A DNA stretch of 64,000 nt, taken from positions 1 to 64,000 of the forward strand of contig JAEUIE010000057.1 of assembly GCA_016795155.1 (NCBI GenBank), in the 5' to 3' direction. The first letter of the stretch is position 1. Each line of letters begins with the position of its first letter. The notes under the pieces were generated by a model that worked only from the letters and a program-made list of their open reading frames with translations, was not told the DNA's origin and searched no databases. The stretch is from Planctomycetia bacterium (GTDB lineage Bacteria; Planctomycetota; Planctomycetia; Gemmatales; HRBIN36). Both the position numbers and the translations under genes were made by a program. Positions 40,363-48,160 of this stretch are shown here, piece by piece.

Positions 40363-41664
40363 TTACTGCAAGAGCGGACTGGTTTTGATTTTACGGTGGC
40401 CGTACTCGGTGCCCATGAGTTTAGGCCGCTGCGGCTGCTGTATCGTGGGCAGGCTGAATCGGCTGGTGGGCTGATTCATGTTGCCAACGGGACGCTGGCC
40501 ACCTTGACCAGGCTGCTGTCCCTGGAGCGGGGTTCCCGGTTGCTCCATGCCGGGTTGCATACGGCTTTCGTTCAGCCCTTTCATCTTCAGGGCAAAGCTG
40601 GCATCGGGGCCGAAATGGAACTTGGCCAATGCCTCCCCGATCTGGGTGTACCAACTGAAGAGAATCTGGCGACCGATGCGCTCCTGGGTGCGCAGAAAGG
40701 TTTCCATGGTGATGTTGCGACCGGCCCAGCCGCCGGTGTCCACTGATTCCATGAGCTCGCGCGGGGTGCCGATGCCGTAACAGATGCGGCTTTCGTAGTG
40801 CTTGATCACAGATAACATACCGTCAGCGTTCAAAGTGGCGGTAGGCCATTTCACCTCCCAGAGTGGATTGCCTTTGTCGTCGCGTTCGCTGGGCATCAGC
40901 ATCGACATGCCAGACAGCCAGTCGTCGACGATTTTGCGGGCGGCGTTGCGGGCGGGTGTGTAGTCCAGTTCGCCATTGGTGCGGCGAATCACGTTGCCAC
41001 TGGTGGGAAATCTCACTTCAGGGCCAGGCACTCCGGTGCGGGTGATGGCAATATCCAGCATTTCTTCGGTGCCGCGCTGTTCAGCTAATCGCTTCCAGTC
41101 CTGATGGGCTGCATGGAACTGGCTCACGCCGTAAAAGCGATCATAGGCAACTTCGTGGCCGTGCCAGAACGCCTTGCCAGGCCAGCGGCCTGCACAGCGG
41201 AGCACCTTGGCTCCTTTTTCCGCCAGGTTGCGAACTCGTATGCCGGCATAGGCCTGTCCTGCCTTCACGGGGCGTGTGTCGGCTGGGTGGAACACTTTCA
41301 ACCCTACCTGGGACAGCATCTCCCCTTCTTCGCGGTAGAGAATTTCGCAGCCCTGCCAGCCGTAACGGTAACTGAGCTGCACCTGGTGCAGGTCGTTTTC
41401 CCAGAAGCGTTCGATGGATTTCAAAGCCCAGTCTCCCACCTGGGAGCTGCTCGCCTTGATAACTTCAAATTCTGCTGACGCCAGGCCGCCTTCAAAGATA
41501 CGCATGGCTTCAGCGCACACGGGGTGCTTCGCCATGCGGTCGATGTCGTTGTACAGGTGAATGTCGAGGGAACCATCGCTGTTGACGTTGGTATTCCGTC
41601 CACGGTAGTCCAGCGTGAGAGCCTCACACAGTTCCTGGCTGATCTGTTCCGGAGACTTATCCAT
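40363..41664 (-). CDS. Portal protein (DUF935/Mu gp29-like)
   Basis: A 433-residue portal-like protein, expected as the dodecameric ring through which DNA enters the head. Signs are DIDRMAKHPVCAEAMRIFEG near the start, QVQLSYRYGWQGCEILYREE, AYDRFYGVSQFHAAHQDWKR, and a central GPEVRFPTSGNV, followed by a long helical stem (about 240-350) and a Gln/Gly/Pro-rich tail. It is paired with a Mu F-like gene downstream. Placement after the tail genes, far from terminase and capsid, is unusual. ATG 41664 lies one base after the frameshifted upstream stop. Confidence 0.8.
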   Translation of the reverse strand: MDKSPEQISQELCEALTLDYRGRNTNVNSDGSLDIHLYNDIDRMAKHPVCAEAMRIFEGGLASAEFEVIKASSSQVGDWALKSIERFWENDLHQVQLSYRYGWQGCEILYREEGEMLSQVGLKVFHPADTRPVKAGQAYAGIRVRNLAEKGAKVLRCAGRWPGKAFWHGHEVAYDRFYGVSQFHAAHQDWKRLAEQRGTEEMLDIAITRTGVPGPEVRFPTSGNVIRRTNGELDYTPARNAARKIVDDWLSGMSMLMPSERDDKGNPLWEVKWPTATLNADGMLSVIKHYESRICYGIGTPRELMESVDTGGWAGRNITMETFLRTQERIGRQILFSWYTQIGEALAKFHFGPDASFALKMKGLNESRMQPGMEQPGTPLQGQQPGQGGQRPVGNMNQPTSRFSLPTIQQPQRPKLMGTEYGHRKIKTSPLLQ

Positions 41665-41665
41665 G

Positions 41666-42180
41666 TCATTCCGCCTTGAGTCCTGCCCGCATGCGGGCGT
41701 CCATCAGTTGCACCATCCGATCTTCTGCCAGCTCCTCATCTCCGGTGGCCAGGATGGTGAGCCGCCGTAACTCTTCCGGACTGGTGATGACTTCCGTGGC
41801 CAGAGTCTTTTCCGCCCTTACCGAGTCAAGATTCAGGAGCAGGGCCGCACGCTGCCAGGGCTTCAGCTCGAAGGGGTTGATTCCTGGGAAGTTGAAGGCA
41901 ATGCGGGCGGCCCACCGAGTTTTTTTCGGATAGCGTCCACACGGTCAAAGATGTAGTCCATGACCTTGACCACGACAGCCAGGCTGGGGGGCGTATCCAG
42001 ATGCAGCAGGTCTTTCAGCCAGATTGCTATGGCTAAGTTTGCCTTATTCTGATCGTTGCCCGCTTCCTTGATGATGTCGCAGAGTTTGTTGTTGGCTTCA
42101 AAGGCGTCAAGCCTGACGGTATTCCCTGCCAGGCTGATCTCAAAGAAGCCCGGATCGTCCCCGATCTCCAGCCGTTCCAT
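41666..42180 (-). CDS. Frameshift fusion product (gpGT-like)
   Basis: A -1 slip at A AAA AAA (codons 85-87 of the zero-frame gene) continues into an 84-residue frame that begins TRWAARIAFNFPGINPFELK and ends AGLKAE, giving a 171-residue fusion. The second frame has no ATG, GTG or TTG in its first half, is protein-like throughout, and ends one base before the portal ATG (TGACATG). This is the layout of lambda gpGT-type tail chaperones. Between tape-measure-like and portal genes, a chaperone or head-tail assembly role fits. Confidence 0.78.
41863..42180 (-). CDS. Frameshift gene, zero-frame product (chaperone-like)
   Basis: A 105-residue acidic protein produced when no frameshift occurs. It has a beta-like start (MERLEIGDDPGFFEISLAGN), a helical body and a Pro/Ser/Thr-rich end after a run of seven A at codons 85-87. 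GGAG lies nine bases before ATG 42180. The organisation resembles lambda gpG, the shorter of two tail-assembly chaperones, but sequence similarity is not evident. It starts leftward, divergently from a plus-strand gene at 42361. Confidence 0.75.
   Translation of the reverse strand: MERLEIGDDPGFFEISLAGNTVRLDAFEANNKLCDIIKEAGNDQNKANLAIAIWLKDLLHLDTPPSLAVVVKVMDYIFDRVDAIRKKLGGPPALPSTSQESTPSS
41920..41926 (-). promoter_or_regulatory. -1 ribosomal frameshift slippery site
   Basis: On the minus strand seven A form the heptamer A AAA AAA in zero frame (CGA AAA AAA CTC). Slipping back one base reads ACT CGG TGG next and enters the open -1 frame. A G/C-rich stretch follows that may fold. Confidence 0.8.
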
Positions 42181-42268
42181 AGAGTGTTGCTCCCGTCTTG
42201 GAAGGCTACAGAATAATGGAAAAGGCTGGTTAGTCTGAAAAATGGCCGCTAAACTGGTGCCATCGGGA

Positions 42269-42360
42269 AGCCGGAGTAATTAACCGGCTCGCCTGTCCGT
42301 GGTGGGCGGCTTTACTCCCCACCTATCACGGGCGGGCATCACCCGTCAGGAGTAAAGCCG
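42269..42360 (+). promoter_or_regulatory. Structured leader with RBS-sequestering hairpin
   Basis: Hairpin one is AGCCGG/CCGGCT (42269-42274, 42284-42289). Hairpin two pairs CGGCTTTACTCC (42307-42318) with GGAGTAAAGCCG (42349-42360) perfectly; its 3' arm contains the AGGAG ribosome-binding site and ends directly before ATG 42361. The loop holds ACGGG and CCCGT, which can pair. Confidence 0.65.
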
Positions 42361-42705
42361 ATGGTGCAAGTCTCACTGCCGCTATGGTTCGTTTCAGTTC
42401 ATGATGGTAATAAGAATCCTTTAGATTTGCAGTTGACCAGACAGATTGTCACGCCGACCACACGAGTTGGGCATGGGATTTGTGCTCCCATGTTCTCTTC
42501 CGAGAGGGCTGCAAAGATGTTTGCTGGTAGAATTGGATGCAAACATTATGATCTTGTCGAGGTCAGAACATATGTACATCTACGCCAAGTCGCTTTGGAA
42601 TTTCGGGGAATGGGTGCTACGCGGGTTAGCTTCGATCCCGAAGAACAAGGAGCCGAGAGCACAGACATTGAAGATGTCTTCGATGCCATCGAAGAATGCC
42701 TGTGA
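42361..42705 (+). CDS. Plus-strand hypothetical protein in late region
   Basis: A 114-residue protein on the strand opposite the late operon, starting right after a hairpin that contains its ribosome-binding site. It looks like a compact alpha/beta protein (MVQVSLPLWFVSVHDGNKNP onward) with an acidic C-terminus. No family is recognised. It heads a three-gene plus-strand island (42.36-43.36 kb), a moron-like arrangement that could be expressed in the lysogen. Confidence 0.6.
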   Translation: MVQVSLPLWFVSVHDGNKNPLDLQLTRQIVTPTTRVGHGICAPMFSSERAAKMFAGRIGCKHYDLVEVRTYVHLRQVALEFRGMGATRVSFDPEEQGAESTDIEDVFDAIEECL

Positions 42706-42886
42706 ATCATGCGGGTTGCTACTCACCAAAGGGAAACTATGCAACATCAATGGGAAAGAGGTACTTTGTCTGCCGACTGAACGTGATGAAGGGCATCATA
42801 AGTGGGAGGTGGACTTGCATCGCCTCGAAAATATGCGGCAAGCACATCTTCAAAAAATGCTGGCATCCCAAACCCCCACCCGATAA
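42674..42886 (+). CDS. Small Cys-containing protein (tentative)
   Basis: A possible 70-residue protein from ATG 42674 (alternatively 42683), overlapping the previous gene by 32 bases in another frame. It contains ACESCGLLLTKGKLCNINGK near the start and a charged helical end. The Cys pattern is protein-like, but the ribosome-binding signal is weak, so this is a tentative gene. Confidence 0.42.
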   Translation: MSSMPSKNACESCGLLLTKGKLCNINGKEVLCLPTERDEGHHKWEVDLHRLENMRQAHLQKMLASQTPTR

Positions 42887-42914
42887 CATCGAATTATTCT
42901 GGGGGGTTGAATCC

Positions 42915-43358
42915 ATGATCGAATTTGCGTGCTGGGGTTGCGGGAAGTCCCTGAAGGCCAAGCCGGAGCTGGCGGGAAGGAAGTGTAAATGTTCAAAATG
43001 CAGCCGTGATAACACCATCCCCAAAGCACCAGTGGTTGTTGATTACCAAGAACAGCCACCGCCAGTAGTGAGTCCACCTGTACCTGCCATCATTCAACAG
43101 CCGGAAAGAAAGATTACAGTTCCGCCTATTGGATCAGTCTTTTGCTTCAAATGTGGATCAATTATCTTTCAGGAAGCCGAGATATGCCCCCACTGCGGTG
43201 TTAGGCAACACAACGTCAAAAAGAAGAAGAATCCAAGCGGAATTCTCTTCTTCTTCCTGGTGGTATGCATTCTTGGAATGCTGTTTATTCACACCTTTGG
43301 CTTTGGCATTTTAGCAGCAATAGTCACTGTGTTTATGGTGATCGACATGACCTCTTAA
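42915..43358 (+). CDS. Zinc-ribbon membrane protein
   Basis: A 147-residue protein from ATG 42915 after GGGGGG. The N-terminus has FACWGCGKSLKAKPELAGRK with a second CKCSKC pair (about 4-32), a typical zinc ribbon. A Pro-rich linker follows, then a second ribbon (FCFKCGSII and CPHCGVRQ, about 75-97). One or two C-terminal membrane helices (about 108-145) end the protein. A longer frame upstream to 42696 is not protein-like. The role is unknown; it ends four bases into the convergent minor tail gene. Confidence 0.62.
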   Translation: MIEFACWGCGKSLKAKPELAGRKCKCSKCSRDNTIPKAPVVVDYQEQPPPVVSPPVPAIIQQPERKITVPPIGSVFCFKCGSIIFQEAEICPHCGVRQHNVKKKKNPSGILFFFLVVCILGMLFIHTFGFGILAAIVTVFMVIDMTS

Positions 43359-45091
43359 ACCTGTCCATGCCGTGAAACAGGCGGCCTGATTGGTGCTACT
43401 GGGCGAAGTTCGACGACGTACTTGAAACGCCATTCGGCATAGTAGATAGGCGTTCCCACGCCCAGGTTCGCCATAGTCTTAGTTCGGAAAAAGCAACCAT
43501 CTGCAATTGTTGAGACTTCTTTCACCTGTAACCCGTTCCATGAAACAATCTTGGGGCGGGGAATCGGGAACCAGGCACGCATCGCTTCCCCTGCAATGTA
43601 GATGATCAACGTGGAAGGCGCTCTGTATTGCACCTGATCGGTAAGTTCTGCTGGTTTTTCATCGGGCACATAGCCTTCGGCATAGAGATCGCCGGGTGAT
43701 TGTTCGTAAGGGTTGTAAGGCTCCTCGATCAAACTGCTGGTGACAATAGCGTGGCTGTCTTCGTAAATTTCTATTTCAGGGTTGTAATAAAACCAACTAG
43801 CATCTACGTCAGGCGATGGCTGCAGGTCAGTGATGTCGCCGAGTTCAATTCCGAGATCACCACCAGTAAAGTCTGCATCCTGTTGAGGTGGTGGTACTAA
43901 ACTATTCAAGCATAGATCAACAATTATTTCATTGGCAGGATCAAGTTGAAGGTTTGCCAGGCCGCGTGGTCGCAATACCTCTGGGACGCTGGAAACCCAC
44001 AACTGCCAGGCAGCCGGTCCTTCATAGGGATAGTGCCACAAGCCAGCCTTCAGGAATCCGTCTTTTAGAACTTCTTCAAGGCTGCACACCTGCACATATG
44101 TCACCTCGAAGCCAACAGTGTTCATACCATAGATTTCAGGTTCTGACATGCGCAAGCTAAGAATGAAGCTCTGGCTGTCTTGCTTTGGTTTTTGCTGTTC
44201 AATTACCTCATCAGCACTCCCACCAATAAATGCCAACTTGGCTACTTGCATTCGATGTGCAACAAGCTCGTAGAACGCTGCCCACGCTGCTTCTGGTTTG
44301 TAGCTTGGTGATAAAACGTAGTTTGCCGTGATAGTACCATACCATGAAGCAAAGCCAGATTTTTCCGAGAACAGTTCGTGAGAAGCTGTAGCGGCTGTGC
44401 ACCCGACAGGAAGAGCCCGACTTCCCATCTGCTCATCGACCACTGTAAAGTCGGTGCGTTTTTTGTCAAAGCTGTGGTCGTAATCCCTGGCCAGCCGTTT
44501 AAACATTTCAGGAACGGCGGGGATTACATCATCCAGGAACTGGTCCGAAACAACTATGTCATGGTCATCATAAACCTTGGGGATCGCAATGTGTCCCATG
44601 TAGGTTCGGGATGAGTAGCCATGCTCATTGATGCCGATTCTGAGTTTGTAGTTGAATGTCATCAGTACGCCGTAAATGCTGAACGCCGCACAATTGCTCG
44701 GCACACACACTTCGACGGTCCAGGAGCATTGGGCCGCCCGGTTGCCCCCCAGCGGCTTAAAACTGAAATTAGTGGGGACAGGCCCGCCGTTCACATCGGT
44801 GAAGGTGCCGCCGTCGTTAATGCTCCAATCAGCTCCAAAACCTCTGTTCTGGTACACAAACGGCTGCCCCCGCTGCATAAGCACGGTGCGGATCGAAGCC
44901 ATCGCGGAATCAATGTTGTTGCCGAGGTCAGCTACCACTTTCCATTGCAGTGTGACCCGGTGTCGAACGTAGAGCACTGTGCGGTTAGCTTCATCCATAA
45001 CAGGATCGCACTCAAACCCAGTGGTTTCGACTGATGTTGGGAAAGTGTAGCTCCCGTACTCAGGCGGGTTCGGATCGGTGAGAAATGGCAT
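43355..45091 (-). CDS. Minor tail or structural protein
   Basis: A 578-residue protein, beta-rich with many aromatic residues and no signal peptide. No family is recognised with confidence. It directly follows the tape-measure-like gene (two bases apart), the usual position of distal tail or baseplate-like proteins, and an N-terminal beta domain of about 230 residues would fit that role. The C-terminal part (about 385-480) is acidic and Pro-rich, then returns to a beta domain. Confidence 0.62.
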   Translation of the reverse strand: MPFLTDPNPPEYGSYTFPTSVETTGFECDPVMDEANRTVLYVRHRVTLQWKVVADLGNNIDSAMASIRTVLMQRGQPFVYQNRGFGADWSINDGGTFTDVNGGPVPTNFSFKPLGGNRAAQCSWTVEVCVPSNCAAFSIYGVLMTFNYKLRIGINEHGYSSRTYMGHIAIPKVYDDHDIVVSDQFLDDVIPAVPEMFKRLARDYDHSFDKKRTDFTVVDEQMGSRALPVGCTAATASHELFSEKSGFASWYGTITANYVLSPSYKPEAAWAAFYELVAHRMQVAKLAFIGGSADEVIEQQKPKQDSQSFILSLRMSEPEIYGMNTVGFEVTYVQVCSLEEVLKDGFLKAGLWHYPYEGPAAWQLWVSSVPEVLRPRGLANLQLDPANEIIVDLCLNSLVPPPQQDADFTGGDLGIELGDITDLQPSPDVDASWFYYNPEIEIYEDSHAIVTSSLIEEPYNPYEQSPGDLYAEGYVPDEKPAELTDQVQYRAPSTLIIYIAGEAMRAWFPIPRPKIVSWNGLQVKEVSTIADGCFFRTKTMANLGVGTPIYYAEWRFKYVVELRPVAPIRPPVSRHGQV

Positions 45092-45093
45092 AA

Positions 45094-46473
45094 TTAACCC
45101 CCCGGCATGGCGGCGTTGTCCATGCCGCGAGCTTTTACCATTGGTATCTTCAACTGGCCTTGAGGGTTGGCCTGCCAGTTCACGCGCTGTGCTCGAAATT
45201 CAGGACGTAAAGGGATGTCACCAGCAGCAACACGGCCTGGAGCTTGCTTTCCTGCTGCAGCTTCCAACTGTTTAAATTCATCAACAGCCTTGTCGAACTT
45301 TCCCTTCAGTTCATCAATGGGGTTGCCTGGTAAACGTTTCTCAAGCCAATCAAGCAGTTTTCCTATTGCTAAGTCCACTTTAGACAAAACAAGGCCCATT
45401 TTTTCACTAAAGGTGCCGAACTTCATTTGTTCTCGCTGAACTGATCGCCTTTCTTTTTCTAAAGCAGAACGCTGGGCCCCCTGTTCCTTGGCTAGCTCAA
45501 TCATGAAGCGAATATCTTTTGCATTTTCCTCTGCTTGGGCTTTTGCTAGTGTTCCTGAAAATGGTGTCAGCCGTTGCGTGACAGCGCGAAAATCAGCCGA
45601 ATTTTGTTTGATTGCATTAGCAACCTGCCCGATAGCAGTACCTATTGCGTTCGTGACAGGATGTGCAGACATTGCGTTCTGCGCAAGGCCGACAGCGTTT
45701 CCCCGCATCGCGTTGGATGCCACATTCCCGGCATACTCTATCCCTTGACCTGTTCTTTTCTGTTGCTCCGCCTGTGCCTCCTCCCTCGCCACATCCTCCG
45801 GGCTCACCCCCCGTTTCGTCGCTTCAATCTGCAGCCTGGTCTGTTCCCTGATCCGCTCCATTTCCAAGTATCGTTGTGCCAGTACCACGGGATTTGTATC
45901 GTCGGCTTCGCGCTGCTTTCGGGCTTGTTCCTGGCGTTCTTTCTCGGCTGCAGCTTCCCGTTCACGGCGTTGGCGGAGTTCATCACGGGCTAACCAGTCT
46001 TCATCCCGTTCCTGGCGTTCCTCGTCGCGGAGCCGCTGCATGCGCTGCTTCTCGGCTTCCGCTTCCTGCTCTTTCTGCTGGCGGAGCTGGTCGCGGTAAT
46101 ACCAGTCTTCGTCACGGGCCTGCATCTCCTCAGCCCGGATGCGTTGCCGGTTTCTTTCCTCTTCCTGGCGTTCCTGTTGCTTGCGGATTTGTTCTTTGCG
46201 TGCTTCGTTCTCGGCTTCCCACTTGTCGAGCTTGGCCTGGTGGTCTTCTTCCTCGATCTTGCTGATGCCGACTCCACGCTTGATGGCACGATAGGCCATG
46301 TCGGACATTTCCGCCTGGCGTTCGCGTTCGATGCGTTGCCGGGCAGCGGCGAAAGCGGCGGTGGTTTCATCGACTTCCTGCTGGGAACGTTTGCCACGTG
46401 GCGTAGATTGTCCGCTGCCAGTCTGTTCGTCCTGGCCGTCGAGCACCAGACGGTAGACTAATTCATCAGCCAT
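45094..46473 (-). CDS. Tape-measure-like protein
   Basis: A 459-residue protein. Residues about 40-235 form a very long charged helix rich in Arg, Glu and Gln with repeated segments such as RDEDWYYRDQLRQQKEQEAE and RDEDWLARDELRQRREREAA. The middle (about 245-300) is less charged and partly hydrophobic, and the rest is helical and basic. This composition and the position right after the tail-tube candidate suit a tail tape measure that sets tail length. It is short for that role, suggesting a short tail, so a scaffold-like function is the alternative. Confidence 0.65.
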   Translation of the reverse strand: MADELVYRLVLDGQDEQTGSGQSTPRGKRSQQEVDETTAAFAAARQRIERERQAEMSDMAYRAIKRGVGISKIEEEDHQAKLDKWEAENEARKEQIRKQQERQEEERNRQRIRAEEMQARDEDWYYRDQLRQQKEQEAEAEKQRMQRLRDEERQERDEDWLARDELRQRREREAAAEKERQEQARKQREADDTNPVVLAQRYLEMERIREQTRLQIEATKRGVSPEDVAREEAQAEQQKRTGQGIEYAGNVASNAMRGNAVGLAQNAMSAHPVTNAIGTAIGQVANAIKQNSADFRAVTQRLTPFSGTLAKAQAEENAKDIRFMIELAKEQGAQRSALEKERRSVQREQMKFGTFSEKMGLVLSKVDLAIGKLLDWLEKRLPGNPIDELKGKFDKAVDEFKQLEAAAGKQAPGRVAAGDIPLRPEFRAQRVNWQANPQGQLKIPMVKARGMDNAAMPGG

Positions 46474-46482
46474 GAGATTCCG

Positions 46483-46986
46483 TTAGGCCTGAACGAAGTG
46501 CTTGTACCCTGTGGCGTCGTAAGGTAACAGCACGAACCGGATAGGCACCTTACGGAGCGTAGGCCCGTAGAGGAGCCGGATCGGGTTATTGGGTGCTGGC
46601 AGGGCATAGGTGGCCGTGATCGACGCCGGGGCGGACGCTGCCGTGGTGCCAGCAATCGCGGTAAGCACCAGAGGCTTGGCGTAGCTGTCACCCATCATCA
46701 ACCCGGAAGTCAGAAAGACTCCCCAGGTGCCGTAAGGCCAGGCGGCGCCGATGGAGCCTGCCTTGTATTCCTTGCAGATGAGCTGGGCGAAGGCATCGCT
46801 GCCACGGCTCACGAAATCAATGGTGGCATCACCCCAGCCATCCGTCTGGTTGACGGCTTCCGCCAGGGGGATGAGTTCGACGGATGGATCGCTGGAGCCG
46901 TTGGATTCCAGGTAACCCAAAGCCACGCTGTTAAATGTCACCGAATAGCGCCCAGCTACCAGGGTGAGTCCTTGAGGTTGTGCCAT
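46483..46986 (-). CDS. Tail tube protein candidate
   Basis: A 167-residue, beta-rich protein with the size and composition of major tail tube proteins: LTLVAGRYSVTFNSVALGYL at the start and many small polar residues. No signature was certain. Support comes from context, as it directly precedes the tape-measure-like gene with a nine-base gap. The C-terminal RKVPIRFVLLPYDATGYKHF suits the last strands of a tube fold. Confidence 0.6.
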   Translation of the reverse strand: MAQPQGLTLVAGRYSVTFNSVALGYLESNGSSDPSVELIPLAEAVNQTDGWGDATIDFVSRGSDAFAQLICKEYKAGSIGAAWPYGTWGVFLTSGLMMGDSYAKPLVLTAIAGTTAASAPASITATYALPAPNNPIRLLYGPTLRKVPIRFVLLPYDATGYKHFVQA

Positions 46987-46993
46987 GGGTTAA

Positions 46994-47455
46994 TTATCCT
47001 TCAGGGGTGTCAGAAGGGGCCGGAGCCGGGGGGATCGTCGGCGGGCTCGGCTCCGGCCCTGGGGTGGAATCATCGTTATCGGTGACACTGGAAGGCATCA
47101 CCAGGCCGCCACTCTGGTAAAACCGCCGCATTTCTTCTTTGGCCATCAGGTCCTTGTACTCTTTGGTGCGCTTGCAGGCGGGGTTGGTGACGGCCAGGAC
47201 TTCAGTGGTGCAGCCTTCCAGAATGCCGTCGAACGTCTTTTTCTGGTGGTCGCCTGCACAGTAATAGCGGCCTTCGCGTCCGTGAATCGGGCCGTTGGGG
47301 TCTTTCACCAAAAGGTAGATTTTCGAGAGGGGGATCAGTTGTGTATTGCCACACAGTGGGCAGTGCACGGGGGTTTTTTGACTGGGCACCTTATCGGTCA
47401 CGAAGTCGTGAGGTTGTCCGTTGTGGTTCGATGCGCAGCGTAACAGTAATTCCAT
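46994..47455 (-). CDS. Hypothetical zinc-binding late protein
   Basis: A 153-residue protein from ATG 47455 with a GGAG signal upstream; the frame is open further, but the extra 44 residues overlap the region upstream of a plus-strand gene. Cys and His residues (LLRCASNHNG, VHCPLCGNTQL, YYCAGDH) suggest a zinc ribbon in the first 80 residues. The C-terminus is Pro/Ser/Asp-rich and disordered. No family is recognised; it may be a tail completion factor by position. Confidence 0.58.
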   Translation of the reverse strand: MELLLRCASNHNGQPHDFVTDKVPSQKTPVHCPLCGNTQLIPLSKIYLLVKDPNGPIHGREGRYYCAGDHQKKTFDGILEGCTTEVLAVTNPACKRTKEYKDLMAKEEMRRFYQSGGLVMPSSVTDNDDSTPGPEPSPPTIPPAPAPSDTPEG

Positions 47456-47520
47456 GGCAGCCCGTCTCCCTCTCTGGCAACAGGGGACAGTATGACGGGA
47501 GGGGTCGATATTCCCAAAAC

Positions 47521-47548
47521 TTGACGATAAAATGGGGGTGCCTAAGCT
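47521..47548 (+). promoter_or_regulatory. Candidate promoter of plus-strand gene
   Basis: TTGACG (47521-47526) and TAAGCT (47543-47548), spaced by 16 bases, resemble a housekeeping promoter 13 bases before the ATG at 47561. This would allow expression independent of the late operon. Confidence 0.42.
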
Positions 47549-47560
47549 AGTGCGGGGTTT

Positions 47561-48160
47561 ATGCAGAAACATCAGCGGCTGGTGCACCCTGTCGGTCTGC
47601 CAACTTTACTTCCCACGGGTCGGGTGCGGGTAAGGCTGCTGGCAGCTCGTCAGGACGTTGGGGCGGCTCTTTTCAATCCTGAAGATCACAACATCACACC
47701 TGAGCACCTGAGCCGTAAACCATTCACCACGCCAGAACGTTTTCTGGTTCTGGGCACGGTGGCCTGGGATGAAATCTATGGTGAGCTGACGTTTAACATA
47801 GTCGATGGCTGTTTGGCCAGAACTACGGAGGGGTGGCCTGTGATCCTGAAACTGTCCAAGACGGTGTTTTTCAACGTCACCAGCGGTACGGTGATGGAAT
47901 TCGACGCCAGCCGCGAAGATGTGACGATACACCAGAACGGCTCCATCAAGGGACCGCCGGCCACGCGACTCTACCGGATGCTGGATGAACTCGTCATCCG
48001 TGATCGGCAAAAGTGGCGTCGGATGTTCCCGCCTGATCCTGATACGCGGGATAGTGAAAACAGAACCCTGTGCAATCGTTGCCAGGGTTCGTGCATTGTC
48101 AGAGTGGGGGATAGGGAAATAGAATGCCGCGACTGCGAAGGGTCTGGGATGAAGATCTAA
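47561..48160 (+). CDS. Plus-strand protein with DnaJ-like zinc motif
   Basis: A 199-residue protein coded against the late operon. The C-terminus has a DnaJ-type pair, CNRCQGSCIV and CRDCEGSGMKI (about 174-198). The central part is beta-rich (FLVLGTVAWDEIYGELTFNI) and the N-terminus Arg- and Leu-rich. I prefer it to the antisense frame at 47606-48451, which is low-complexity Arg/Ser/Pro. A possible promoter lies just upstream. The 3' end overlaps the convergent gene by four bases. This looks like a moron; its function is unknown. Confidence 0.62.
   Translation: MQKHQRLVHPVGLPTLLPTGRVRVRLLAARQDVGAALFNPEDHNITPEHLSRKPFTTPERFLVLGTVAWDEIYGELTFNIVDGCLARTTEGWPVILKLSKTVFFNVTSGTVMEFDASREDVTIHQNGSIKGPPATRLYRMLDELVIRDRQKWRRMFPPDPDTRDSENRTLCNRCQGSCIVRVGDREIECRDCEGSGMKI

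Noticed and set aside
42269-42360. Possible tRNA or known riboswitch class
   Set aside because: No cloverleaf can be drawn, and no recognised riboswitch core is present; only simple hairpins are supported.
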